From assembly GCA_903902325.1 (NCBI GenBank), contig CAIUUO010000297.1, positions 1 to 44,505 on the forward strand: a DNA stretch of 44,505 bases, in the 5' to 3' direction. The number at the start of each line of letters is the position of its first letter. Position 1 is the first letter of the stretch. Of this stretch, positions 19,105 through 25,956 are shown one piece after another. Position numbers and translations under genes: made by a program. Below the pieces are notes generated by a model that was not told where the DNA came from, did not search any database, and worked only from the letters and a program-made list of their open reading frames with translations. This stretch comes from an uncultured Bacteroidia bacterium (GTDB taxonomy: Bacteria > Bacteroidota > Bacteroidia > Bacteroidales > Prolixibacteraceae).

Positions 19105-19989
19105 TTAGGCCCTTGGATGAGCCTGATTGTATATTTTCTTTAATTTTTCGAATGATGTATGCGTATATACCTGTGTTGCTGCCAGGCTTGCATGTCCAAG
19201 AAGTTCCTTGATCGCATTGAGATCTGCACCTCTGTTCAACAGATGCGTGGCATAACTGTGTCTCAATATATGCGGACTGCGCTTTTCCATGGATGTTACC
19301 AAACTCAGATACTTTCTCACAATCCTGTAAAGAAGCTTGTCGTATACCTGTTCTCCTTTCTCAGTGACAAACAAATAACTGTTGGATTCCCCTATAAGTT
19401 CGTATCTAACCTTACTATATGAAGCAAGGTCATCGCCTATCTCAGTAGGATACGGAATAAGCCGCTCTTTGTTCCTTTTTCCAAGCACTTTTACTACTCT
19501 TTCTGCCGTATGGATATCCGACAACCGGATCCCTCTCAGTTCGGAAAGACGCATGCCTGTTCCGTAAAAAAGCGAAAGGATCGCCTTATCCCGTAATCCG
19601 CAGAAATCATCAGTGAAAAAGGATGTATCCAAGAGTCGGTTCATCTCCTTTTCCTGAACGAACTGAGGTAATTTCTTCCCGGTTTTGGGCATCATTACCA
19701 ATTCGGTGGGATTTTTTTTCATGTGACCCTCCCGAAGTAAAAACTTGTACAGGGATCTTAAAGAAGATATTTTTCGCTTGACACTTACCGAGGTCATTCC
19801 CTCATCCATCAATGAGATTAACCATTGCCTGATCAGATGATGGTCGGCTTCAACCAAAGAAAAATCCCCGACCAGTTCACTACCGAATTGTATGAATTGG
19901 TCGAGGTCTTTCTCATAAGCAGTTACCGTATGTTCGGAATACCGCTTTTCATATTTTATAAAATTGAGAAATTGTTCGAGATGCTGCAT
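19105..19989 (-). CDS. xerC: Tyrosine recombinase of the XerC/XerD family
   Basis: I chose ATG 19989 ('MQHLEQFLNFIKYEKRYSEH') over the upstream start; it gives 294 residues, standard for Xer proteins. The N-terminal SAM-like DNA-binding domain is followed by the catalytic domain with Arg in 'GTGMRLSELRGI', Lys in 'VLGKRNKERLIP', 'HILRHSYATHLL' (His-x-x-Arg), 'GHASLAATQVYTH' (His and the Tyr nucleophile). All active residues are present. The conserved place between rpsU and hpf marks it as a housekeeping chromosome-dimer recombinase, not an element integrase. Whether it is the XerC or XerD partner cannot be decided from sequence alone. Confidence 0.92.
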   Translation of the reverse strand: MQHLEQFLNFIKYEKRYSEHTVTAYEKDLDQFIQFGSELVGDFSLVEADHHLIRQWLISLMDEGMTSVSVKRKISSLRSLYKFLLREGHMKKNPTELVMMPKTGKKLPQFVQEKEMNRLLDTSFFTDDFCGLRDKAILSLFYGTGMRLSELRGIRLSDIHTAERVVKVLGKRNKERLIPYPTEIGDDLASYSKVRYELIGESNSYLFVTEKGEQVYDKLLYRIVRKYLSLVTSMEKRSPHILRHSYATHLLNRGADLNAIKELLGHASLAATQVYTHTSFEKLKKIYNQAHPRA

Positions 19990-20060
19990 CCAAACTAAAA
20001 ATGAAATTGGAGGAATATACAAAATTTTACCTTCAACTCACAATTTTCAGTGTTAAATTC

Positions 20061-20255
20061 TCAATTATCTTCTGATCGCTGTAAATTCTCAATATAGATT
20101 GCCTTCTTGATCTCGGTACGCCGAGTAATGGAAGGTTTTTCAAAAGCCTGACGGCCACGAAGTTCTTTTACTGCGCCTGTTTTTTCAAATTTTCTTTTGA
20201 AACGTTTCAGGGCTCTTTCAATGTTCTCGCCGTCTTTAATAGGAATAACAATCAT
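20061..20255 (-). CDS. rpsU: 30S ribosomal protein S21
   Basis: The 64-residue basic protein has the S21 signature 'IPIKDGENIERALKRFKRKF' followed by 'KTGAVKELRGRQAFEKPS'. It is the first gene of the minus-strand unit rpsU-xer-hpf. A well-formed promoter lies 39-69 nt upstream. In Bacteroidota, S21 and S18/S6 contribute to sequestering the 16S anti-SD, consistent with the weak Shine-Dalgarno sites in this window. Confidence 0.97.
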   Translation of the reverse strand: MIVIPIKDGENIERALKRFKRKFEKTGAVKELRGRQAFEKPSITRRTEIKKAIYIENLQRSEDN

Positions 20256-20293
20256 ACGTCAATTTTTAATTTTGTTCTTGTCTTTTCGGGTCG

Positions 20294-20324
20294 CAAATTT
20301 AGAAATATTCTTTGATACTTACAA
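20294..20324 (-). promoter_or_regulatory. Predicted rpsU promoter
   Basis: On the minus strand TTG (20322-20324) is separated by 20 nt from TAAATTTG (20294-20301), matching the Bacteroidota -33/-7 consensus. The predicted transcript start is about 30 nt before the rpsU ATG. Confidence 0.6.
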
Positions 20325-20368
20325 TATTTGTTTATAAATTTCTTTTAATCCGCAAAAATAAATAATTT

Positions 20369-21313
20369 TTAATTCCCTCCCATCGAAAGATAAGGAAGCA
20401 AACGATGCAGCGAATCTTCCGAAAAACAAAATGCCAGGTCACTTTTTTCAGTGAACTTTCCCTTTGAATCCCTTTGTCTGACCATTTTCTTTGCATGGCT
20501 GAAACCTATGTATGGATGACGGCCGAGTTCCGTTACAGACAAAAAATTAATTTCCAGTTTCTTCATGCCTGTTGAATCTGCACTGAGCCATGGAGAACAC
20601 CTCATCCATAATTCTTCCGTCATGCCATAGATTTCCTTCAATTGTTCCACTTCGTAAAAGCCTCCCAGCAACTTCCTGTATTTAATAATTCTCGAAGCAA
20701 GTACTGATCCTATGCCCGGAAGCGCCTCTAGCTGCGCCGAATCTGCCTCGTTGAGCGCAACTACCGAATATTGTTTCTTTACCGGATAACGTTTACCTGG
20801 CATGGTGTCTCTTCTTACAAAGACGGAGACCCTTTTTGGGCTAGTTTCGGGCGGTTCAGTTTTCGTTCTCAGGACAACATCATTTTCAGGTAAAACCAGA
20901 AATTTTTCCAGTCGCCTGTAAAGTTCCGTAGTCATTCCATACAATTTCAGAACCTCCTTTTTCTTTTTAAACCTTCCACCCTTTTGCAGATATTTAATCC
21001 AGTTTGCTGTAATACCTGCGGGAACACCCATCTTTTCCAAATCCACCTGTCTTGCCTTGTTTGGATCGATCTCACCCTTGAAGTCTTCCTTTATCTGATC
21101 TTGCCTGGATGTATCTGCCTTGGGGGGTGATGCTGCATAGAATTTGGCAGTCTCTTCCTTCCATTTTGAAACATCATATTCCTTGACAGGAAGAATATAC
21201 GGAAGTGAGACGTCCAGACAAATTGTAATAAAAAGAATAAAAACAAGCACCAACAGGCCATTGCGCTCTTTACGCGTAAAGATAAAAAACTCGCGAAGTT
21301 GTTTGAAATTCAT
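20369..21313 (-). CDS. Membrane-anchored helix-hairpin-helix (ComEA-like) protein
   Basis: From ATG 21313 the protein has 314 residues. Residues about 15-40 ('NGLLVLVFILFITICLDVSL') are one transmembrane segment close to the N terminus, so the rest should be periplasmic or anchored outside. Three helix-hairpin-helix units follow. The first is around 'LEKMGVPAGITANWIKYLQK', the second has the classical 'ALPGIGSVLASRIIKYRKLL', and the third is around 'RHPYIGFSHAKKMVRQRD'. HhH motifs bind DNA non-specifically; ComEA proteins use them for DNA uptake, but most Bacteroidota homologues are uncharacterised. It lies 53 nt downstream of tamL and may share its transcript. Competence function is only inferred. 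Confidence 0.8.
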   Translation of the reverse strand: MNFKQLREFFIFTRKERNGLLVLVFILFITICLDVSLPYILPVKEYDVSKWKEETAKFYAASPPKADTSRQDQIKEDFKGEIDPNKARQVDLEKMGVPAGITANWIKYLQKGGRFKKKKEVLKLYGMTTELYRRLEKFLVLPENDVVLRTKTEPPETSPKRVSVFVRRDTMPGKRYPVKKQYSVVALNEADSAQLEALPGIGSVLASRIIKYRKLLGGFYEVEQLKEIYGMTEELWMRCSPWLSADSTGMKKLEINFLSVTELGRHPYIGFSHAKKMVRQRDSKGKFTEKSDLAFCFSEDSLHRLLPYLSMGGN

Positions 21314-21366
21314 GACGATTGAATTTTTCAAACAAAAGTTAACCTATTTTGAGGAGAAAAACGAAT

Positions 21367-23697
21367 TTAGAAGGGATAACCTATTGCAAAAACGAGGTTT
21401 GTATTTCCTTTCTTAAGATAATCGCCTGGTGAGATCCATCTGGAGCCTTCCTGCAAAGAGGGATCATGCATCTTAAACCCAAGGTCGAGCCGGAAGATGA
21501 TATAGGTAAAGTCGTAGCGCAAGCCCAGACCAGAACCTACAGCTATCTCTTTGTAAAAGCTGTTCAGTTTAAATTCGGTTCCCGGACGGTTATCCACGAG
21601 CGACCAGATGTTCCCCAAGTCCAAAAACATGGCGCCCTCCAGCGATCCGATCAATTTGAAACGATACTCTGTATTGGCCTCCAGTTTAATATCACCCGAC
21701 TGATTGGGAAATTCTGTAGGATTAGATAAATAGGATCCGGGACCAAGGGTACGAATTGGCCATGCCCTAATCCCATTGGCGCCCCCTGAGAAAAATTTCC
21801 TTTCAAATGGCATCTGATCCGAATTGCCGTAGGAGAAAGCCACACCCCCATAGCCACGGATAGCCAATCCGTTGGCTTTCCCGTCCATCCATCCCTTGCG
21901 GTATTCAAAATCAAATTTCAGATATTGGGCAAATGGGGTTTTTAGAAAATAATATTGATTGAGACTTCCGTCTGCTGAGGTATATTTGGGTCTGTTTAGC
22001 GTATGGCTGAATAAAAACAGAAGATTTCCCGCGGTCTCAATGTTTGATTTAATCACCAGATAATCTGATTTCTTCTGGGTCTGGGTACTATAGGTATACG
22101 AATAATTCAGTGAAGAAATCGAGTGATCCACATAGGAACTTCGAATATACAAGTTCTCAATACTACTCAGAAATGCCGAGTCGAGGGCGAACATCTTGAC
22201 CAGATTCAGATCCACCAGATTAATCCTGTGGGTAGTAAAGTTGGATGATTTCCATTGGTATCCGAATGCAGCGCGTCCGATCGTGCGGGTATAATCAGGA
22301 GTACTCTGATAGTTGTAGGAGATATTGAAAAATGTTTGAGGAGTCGAATATTCGAAGAAATTAGCTTTAAAAAATGGCGCTATAAACTTTGGCACCGTGA
22401 TTTTCGCATCTACACCTGTCTCACTCGAATAAAAAACGTTGGAGGAATCTTTCGTCCCATAGCTTTGTTTTTGCCGTCCGGCCAGGAACTGGAGATCAAA
22501 TATTTCTCCTCCGCGGAAAAGATTCTTATGCTGATAACCAAGATTTCCGGCTACGCCAAAATTACCCAGCGAATTGGTCCCTTCGATGCTGGCCGTGTAA
22601 GACTGACTCAAACTGGGGGTCAGTTGGATGTAGCAATCAAGCATTGGATTTCCCGACGCATCCTTTTGTCCCGTTTCTGCGAAGCGGATGTTTATCAGCT
22701 TGAAAAGTCTCGTTGCAAAAAACTCATTGTAAGTTCTGTCGACCATGTCAGCGCTGTAATAACCCTTGTCGGCTAAATGGTTGGCATTCATCAACAAGTC
22801 AGGCTTCAGCCTTTTTTTACCTTTGTAAATAAAATAGTGATGGCCAATCCGGACGGTGTCTTTTTTGTTATCCTGCAGAATCCCGACACTTGTGAGAGCT
22901 GAATTCTGAATGTCATTTTCGTTGACATAGTAGAAATTCCTGAAAGAATATTTTTCGTGATTGACGGGTACAATCTGATTGGCTGAATCGGATCCGTTTT
23001 CCTTTTCAACGATCAGTTTCAAATCAACTCCACGATCTTTCCCTATTGAATCAGCTTCGTAGTAGAAGGTGTTTTTGGTCGAGTTGAAATAGCCGTTATT
23101 TTGCAGTTTCCTGAGCAGCCTCTGACTTTCGCTGCCTAGCAAATCAGAGTCAAAGATTGAATTGGGCTTGATCAGACTCGCATTATCCTTTTTAATCAGC
23201 AAAGGTCGCAAAGAATCATCCCTAATCACAGTCTGGTAGGTTTTGATCATGTAGGGCAGGTTGGTAGTGATGTAATAGCTCACTTCCGCCTTGCCGTTGG
23301 TTTTCAGGATGGTACTATCCGTGATTACCGCATTGTAATAACCCTTGTTTTGCATGAACCGTTTAAACTCCTCCCTGGTTTTTATAGTCAGGAAGGGGTC
23401 ATAAATAACGGGCGCTTCGCCGATTCTTTTCAGCCAGTCATTTTCCTTTTTCTTGCTGGAAAGGTTGTATAATCCAAGGTGAAATCTCCAGAATCCAAAA
23501 ATTTCGGTATTGGGTTTCTGCTTCTGGTAGCTTTTGAGGGCAACCTTGTCGATGGACTTGTTATCGATATGGATATTCACTTTCGACAACAGGTATTGGT
23601 TCGCGGGGATATACTTATTTGTCTGGCATCCCGCCAACAAAAAAGAAAACAGGATTAACCCTGCTGCAACCGACCTGTATGAGTGAATAATATTCAA
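21367..23697 (-). CDS. tamL: TamL-type Omp85 outer membrane lipoprotein (BamA/TamA family)
   Basis: The 776-residue protein starts with a lipoprotein signal ending in 'FLLAGC' (lipid Cys about 24). POTRA-like periplasmic domains follow ('LLSKVNIHIDNKS', 'REEFKRFMQNKGYYNAVI', 'NQIVPVNHEKYSFRNFYYV'). A 16-strand-type barrel with the Omp85 loop-6 region 'FSGGANGIRAWPIRTLGPGS' comes next, where the usual R-G-[FY] is I-R-A-W, and the protein ends in the outer-membrane Phe ('VFAIGYPF'). Lipidated TamA relatives (TamL) are described for Bacteroidota, usually paired with TamB for outer-membrane assembly. No tamB is in the window. The gene diverges from the trmH-family gene. Confidence 0.85.
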   Translation of the reverse strand: MNIIHSYRSVAAGLILFSFLLAGCQTNKYIPANQYLLSKVNIHIDNKSIDKVALKSYQKQKPNTEIFGFWRFHLGLYNLSSKKKENDWLKRIGEAPVIYDPFLTIKTREEFKRFMQNKGYYNAVITDSTILKTNGKAEVSYYITTNLPYMIKTYQTVIRDDSLRPLLIKKDNASLIKPNSIFDSDLLGSESQRLLRKLQNNGYFNSTKNTFYYEADSIGKDRGVDLKLIVEKENGSDSANQIVPVNHEKYSFRNFYYVNENDIQNSALTSVGILQDNKKDTVRIGHHYFIYKGKKRLKPDLLMNANHLADKGYYSADMVDRTYNEFFATRLFKLINIRFAETGQKDASGNPMLDCYIQLTPSLSQSYTASIEGTNSLGNFGVAGNLGYQHKNLFRGGEIFDLQFLAGRQKQSYGTKDSSNVFYSSETGVDAKITVPKFIAPFFKANFFEYSTPQTFFNISYNYQSTPDYTRTIGRAAFGYQWKSSNFTTHRINLVDLNLVKMFALDSAFLSSIENLYIRSSYVDHSISSLNYSYTYSTQTQKKSDYLVIKSNIETAGNLLFLFSHTLNRPKYTSADGSLNQYYFLKTPFAQYLKFDFEYRKGWMDGKANGLAIRGYGGVAFSYGNSDQMPFERKFFSGGANGIRAWPIRTLGPGSYLSNPTEFPNQSGDIKLEANTEYRFKLIGSLEGAMFLDLGNIWSLVDNRPGTEFKLNSFYKEIAVGSGLGLRYDFTYIIFRLDLGFKMHDPSLQEGSRWISPGDYLKKGNTNLVFAIGYPF

Positions 23698-23719
23698 TTT
23701 TCCATGCTTAAAACTAAAA

Positions 23720-23727
23720 CAAAGATA
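23720..23727 (-). promoter_or_regulatory. Possible -7 element for tamL
   Basis: On the minus strand TATCTTTG matches TAnnTTTG, 23 nt before the tamL start codon. No clear -33 TTTG is seen at the right distance. Confidence 0.35.
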
Positions 23728-23753
23728 ATCAACCCAACTAATTAAAAATGGAT

Positions 23754-23761
23754 TATTTTTG
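23754..23761 (+). promoter_or_regulatory. Possible -7 element for the TrmH-family methyltransferase gene
   Basis: TATTTTTG matches TAnnTTTG and lies 23 nt before the start codon, mirroring the tamL element on the other strand. The -33 box is weak. Confidence 0.35.
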
Positions 23762-23784
23762 AGATATATAACTGCAAGATTCAG

Positions 23785-24561
23785 ATGATATCCAAACAGA
23801 AGATTGATTTGATCCGGTCCCTAAAAGACCATAAGGAGCGTGAAAGGAAGGGATTGTTTATTGCCGAAGGATCAAAGCTGGTTTCCGACCTGCTGAAGAC
23901 ATCGCTGATACCAGTTGAAGTATTTATGACTGCGGACGGAATAACGGCCATAGACGTGAATCCTGCCAGGGTTGAAGTGGTTCAAATCTCTGACAAGGAG
24001 ATGGAACGCATTTCCGCTTTCAAAAACCCTTCGTCCGTTTTAGCCCTTTTCAAGATTCCAGCTGTCGATCCTGTGACGGAAAAGTCATACCGGGGAGTGA
24101 ACCTCATCCTTGACAAGATCCAGGATCCCGGCAACCTGGGTACGATTGTGCGTATGGCCGATTGGTTTGGCATCTCCCGGGTATTTTGCTCTCCCGATTG
24201 CGCCGATCTCTACAATCCCAAATGCGTGCAATCCACCATGGGAGCACTGGCCCGCGTTCAGATCCATTATCTCGATCTGGCCGCTTTTTTAAAGGAAGCC
24301 GTGAACCTACAGGTTCCGGTATATGGAGCCTACATGGATGGAGAAAGTGTCTTTCAAACCGAGCTTACAGCCAAGGCCCTGATCGTCATGGGAAGTGAAG
24401 GGCAGGGAATTTCTCCGGAACTGGCACCATTCCTGACCAAAAAAATCACCATTCCGGCCTACCCCGCAGGTAACAGGGAGCTTGAATCGCTGAATGTGGC
24501 GGTATCAGCAGCGATTATATGTGCGGAGTTCAGGAGAAGAATGAATATAAAAGTAGTTTGA
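23785..24561 (+). CDS. TrmH/SpoU-family 2'-O-ribose RNA methyltransferase
   Basis: The protein has 258 residues. The N-terminal substrate-binding domain ('HKERERKGLFIAEGSKLVSD') is followed by the SPOUT knot. Motif 1 is 'LDKIQDPGNLGTIVRMADWF' with the conserved Asn, motif 2 is 'IVMGSEGQGIS', and motif 3 is 'IPAYPAGNRELESLNVAVSA' carrying the Asn of the SAM-binding knot. All motifs are intact. Family members methylate 23S rRNA (RlmB-like) or tRNA; the target cannot be assigned from sequence. It is divergent from tamL with an 87-bp shared promoter region, an arrangement commonly seen in Bacteroidota. It is the last core gene before the accessory island. Confidence 0.9.
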   Translation: MISKQKIDLIRSLKDHKERERKGLFIAEGSKLVSDLLKTSLIPVEVFMTADGITAIDVNPARVEVVQISDKEMERISAFKNPSSVLALFKIPAVDPVTEKSYRGVNLILDKIQDPGNLGTIVRMADWFGISRVFCSPDCADLYNPKCVQSTMGALARVQIHYLDLAAFLKEAVNLQVPVYGAYMDGESVFQTELTAKALIVMGSEGQGISPELAPFLTKKITIPAYPAGNRELESLNVAVSAAIICAEFRRRMNIKVV

Positions 24562-24573
24562 AAGTCTCAAACT
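24555..24573 (+). terminator. Weak hairpin at the methyltransferase stop codon
   Basis: AGTTTGA and TCAAACT pair around AAGTC; the stem includes the TGA stop codon. It is followed by TTAAAATA, so termination would be inefficient. The words resemble the inverted repeat after the GDPD gene. Confidence 0.35.
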
Positions 24574-24594
24574 TTAAAATATATTCGGAATTGC

Positions 24595-24625
24595 TTGACT
24601 TTGGGTTTATACTGTTGTATATTTG
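24595..24625 (+). promoter_or_regulatory. Predicted promoter of a small RNA
   Basis: TTG (24595-24597) and TATATTTG (24618-24625) are 20 nt apart, a near-ideal Bacteroidota promoter. No open reading frame follows; an intrinsic terminator lies about 50-80 nt downstream. Confidence 0.6.
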
Positions 24626-24629
24626 CAGC

Positions 24630-24704
24630 ATAGAAGTTTAGCTTCTTAGCGTGTGCCACGGCACGTCGCACTGCAAAGGGTAGTTTTACTACCCTTTGTT
24701 TTTT
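24630..24704 (+). ncRNA. Candidate ~75-nt structured small RNA
   Basis: Between a good promoter and an intrinsic terminator lies a short sequence with two small hairpins: GAAG-TTTAG-CTTC, and GTGCC-AC-GGCAC followed by GTCGCAC. The terminator is CAAAGGGTAGT (24674-24684) paired with ACTACCCTTTG (24688-24698), loop TTT, then GTTTTTT. No start codon with a plausible peptide is present. The 3' end overlaps the last codons of the convergent CdiA-CT-like gene on the other strand, so the RNA could be antisense to the end of that mRNA. I do not recognise it as any known RNA family. Alternatively it is a leftover mRNA leader whose gene was lost. Confidence 0.5.
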
Positions 24705-25198
24705 GTCAATAACCGAACTTTACCTCTTTCATACAGCCAAACCTCATCTATTATCTGACCAATGTTCAGCCTATCATAAATATTTCTTTTAATGTACCTA
24801 TCCGAACATCCTTTATTATTGTTGATAATTATGCGAGATGCTTGTTTTGTTCCCTGGCCAATCATTCTACCAATTTTACTTTTTCTAAAAGGAGAGTTAA
24901 AATTTTCGTATTCATAGAAATATCCATCGATGTTTAAGTCCGGACATTTTTTCTCATACTTTGTTCCGATTAAGTTGCTGAAGATTTCTTTATAACGCAA
25001 ATCTTTGAAATGTAAACGCGGCAATATCTGAACAACTTTGCCCTTTTTAGAAAATTCTCTGGAAATAGATATCAGATCCTTGTAGTCGCTTTTATTTATA
25101 TCAACCTCAGCATGTATTTCAATACGACCACCATTGATGAATTCTTTGATAATGGTAAAACCTTCTTTGGGAATAGATTGTGGTTTACTCATGACCAA
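24689..25198 (-). CDS. Stand-alone CdiA C-terminal tRNase-like domain protein (uncertain)
   Basis: The 169-residue protein has no signal peptide or delivery domain. The C-terminal half contains 'CPDLNIDGYFYEYENFNS', then 'SKIGRMIGQGTKQASRIII', and ends with 'IDEVWLYERGKVRLLTKN'. This pattern (P-D-x-x-I-D-G-x-x-x-E ... G-x-x-x-A/Q-S-R-I-I-I) resembles the CdiA-CT tRNase toxins of contact-dependent inhibition systems (BECR-type fold). The N-terminal part ('FIIKEFINGGRIEIHAEVD') may be a linker or a partner-binding domain. No immunity gene is adjacent on the same strand. The family is often carried as an orphan cassette in Bacteroidota islands. The assignment rests on motif memory; catalytic residues are not confirmed. 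It ends in the loop of the convergent small RNA terminator. Confidence 0.5.
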   Translation of the reverse strand: MVMSKPQSIPKEGFTIIKEFINGGRIEIHAEVDINKSDYKDLISISREFSKKGKVVQILPRLHFKDLRYKEIFSNLIGTKYEKKCPDLNIDGYFYEYENFNSPFRKSKIGRMIGQGTKQASRIIINNNKGCSDRYIKRNIYDRLNIGQIIDEVWLYERGKVRLLTKNKG

Positions 25199-25591
25199 CT
25201 ATCTCTTCTAAAATTTTTATTTCAGTGTTTCTTATAAAGATACAGAAATTAGAAATAGATTTCAAATCTTATTATGAAGAGGATTGTTGTGCTTTCCGAA
25301 ATGCTTCTTTGTTCCGCGCTCCTCCAACTCACCACAACAACACTGCTGAACACCGACCGCAAGTATTACGCCGATCAGCTGGCACGGCGCACCGTGCCCA
25401 AGCCGGCAGTCGCACAACATGCGGTGTAAAACGTTGGCAGTTTTTTGAAAGGAATAAACCCGCCAGGCCTCGATTGCAGAGGAGGTTGGCGGGTTTGTTT
25501 TGTATATAGCAAATCCATAATACACTAAAAAATGGGGGTAGTTAATGCAATTTTTTGTATATAGATTTGTTGAAATCTTATAAACACCCAA
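25199..25591 (+). other. 393-bp palindrome-rich non-coding block
   Basis: No convincing gene is present. The GC-rich core (about 25310-25440) contrasts with AT-rich surroundings. It contains a 7-bp hairpin GGCACGG-CGCA-CCGTGCC (25381-25398), outer complementary words CCAAC (25324-25328) and GTTGG (25433-25437), and a GTCGCAC word also found in the small RNA at 24.66 kb. A strong plus-strand terminator ends it. The open frame on the minus strand across it (Cys/Gly-rich) looks like a by-product of the repeat. It may encode a structured RNA or be a recombination/cassette border. Confidence 0.5.
25456..25502 (+). terminator. Intrinsic terminator of the palindrome-rich block
   Basis: AAACCCGCCA (25456-25465) pairs with TGGCGGGTTT (25487-25496); an inner CCTC/GAGG stem is nested. 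GTTTTG follows. No protein gene precedes it on the plus strand, which implies a non-coding transcript. Confidence 0.65.
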
Positions 25592-25798
25592 ATGAATGAA
25601 CGGAAATTTATAGGTAAAAAAGCTTCTTCCTTTTTTCGTGACAATGATGGATCTGAAATTAATCGAGTCGGTATAATAATTGGATTTGAAGATTATATGA
25701 CCGAGAGTAGTGGCTACTTAGCGAGGATTATATGCAATGATGGAAATATTTTTTCGGAACCTCTTGATTCGTTAATCTTGATAGAAGAGGCGGAATAA
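25592..25798 (+). CDS. Small hypothetical protein (68 aa)
   Basis: I do not recognise the family. The 68 residues ('MNERKFIGKKASSFFRDNDG' to 'DSLILIEEAE') are acidic toward the end, rich in beta-favouring Ile/Val, and lack a signal peptide or membrane segment. A TAGATTTG word (25562-25569) about 22 nt upstream fits a -7 element. It sits between the palindrome-rich block and the DUF2971 gene in the accessory island. Coding potential is moderate: normal amino acid composition and no frame competition, but short. Confidence 0.5.
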   Translation: MNERKFIGKKASSFFRDNDGSEINRVGIIIGFEDYMTESSGYLARIICNDGNIFSEPLDSLILIEEAE

Positions 25799-25811
25799 TT
25801 AAAAACTCTTC

Positions 25812-25956
25812 AACAGTAGAGTTAGAGCGGATCGAAGAGGAACACTACCAGATCGCCATTGAAATTATTGGTGAAACCATCGCATTTATACTGATTTTGC
25901 CTATGTCAGTTTTTTATATATACTCAGTTTCCTTAACTGTAAGCTATAACCAAATA
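25812..25956 (+). pseudogene. Possible remnant of a coding sequence
   Basis: One plus-strand frame reads 'STVELERIEEEHYQIAIEII' then 'GETIAFILILPMSVFYIYSV'. It has no start codon and is joined out of frame to the preceding small gene. The first part has a protein-like charge pattern. It could be the tail of a lost gene; evidence is weak. Confidence 0.25.

Noticed and set aside
19105-19989. Mobile-element integrase
   Set aside because: The recombinase lies in the conserved rpsU-xer-hpf order, so it is the housekeeping Xer protein.
25324-25437. Integron attC site
   Set aside because: CCAAC and GTTGG ends are present, but the RYYYAAC/GTTRRRY core sites are not matched and no integron integrase is in the window.
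25262-25591. 109-aa minus-strand open frame, Cys- and Gly-rich
   Set aside because: It crosses the palindrome-rich block, has an odd composition, and its residues follow the palindromes; more likely a by-product of the repeat than a gene.
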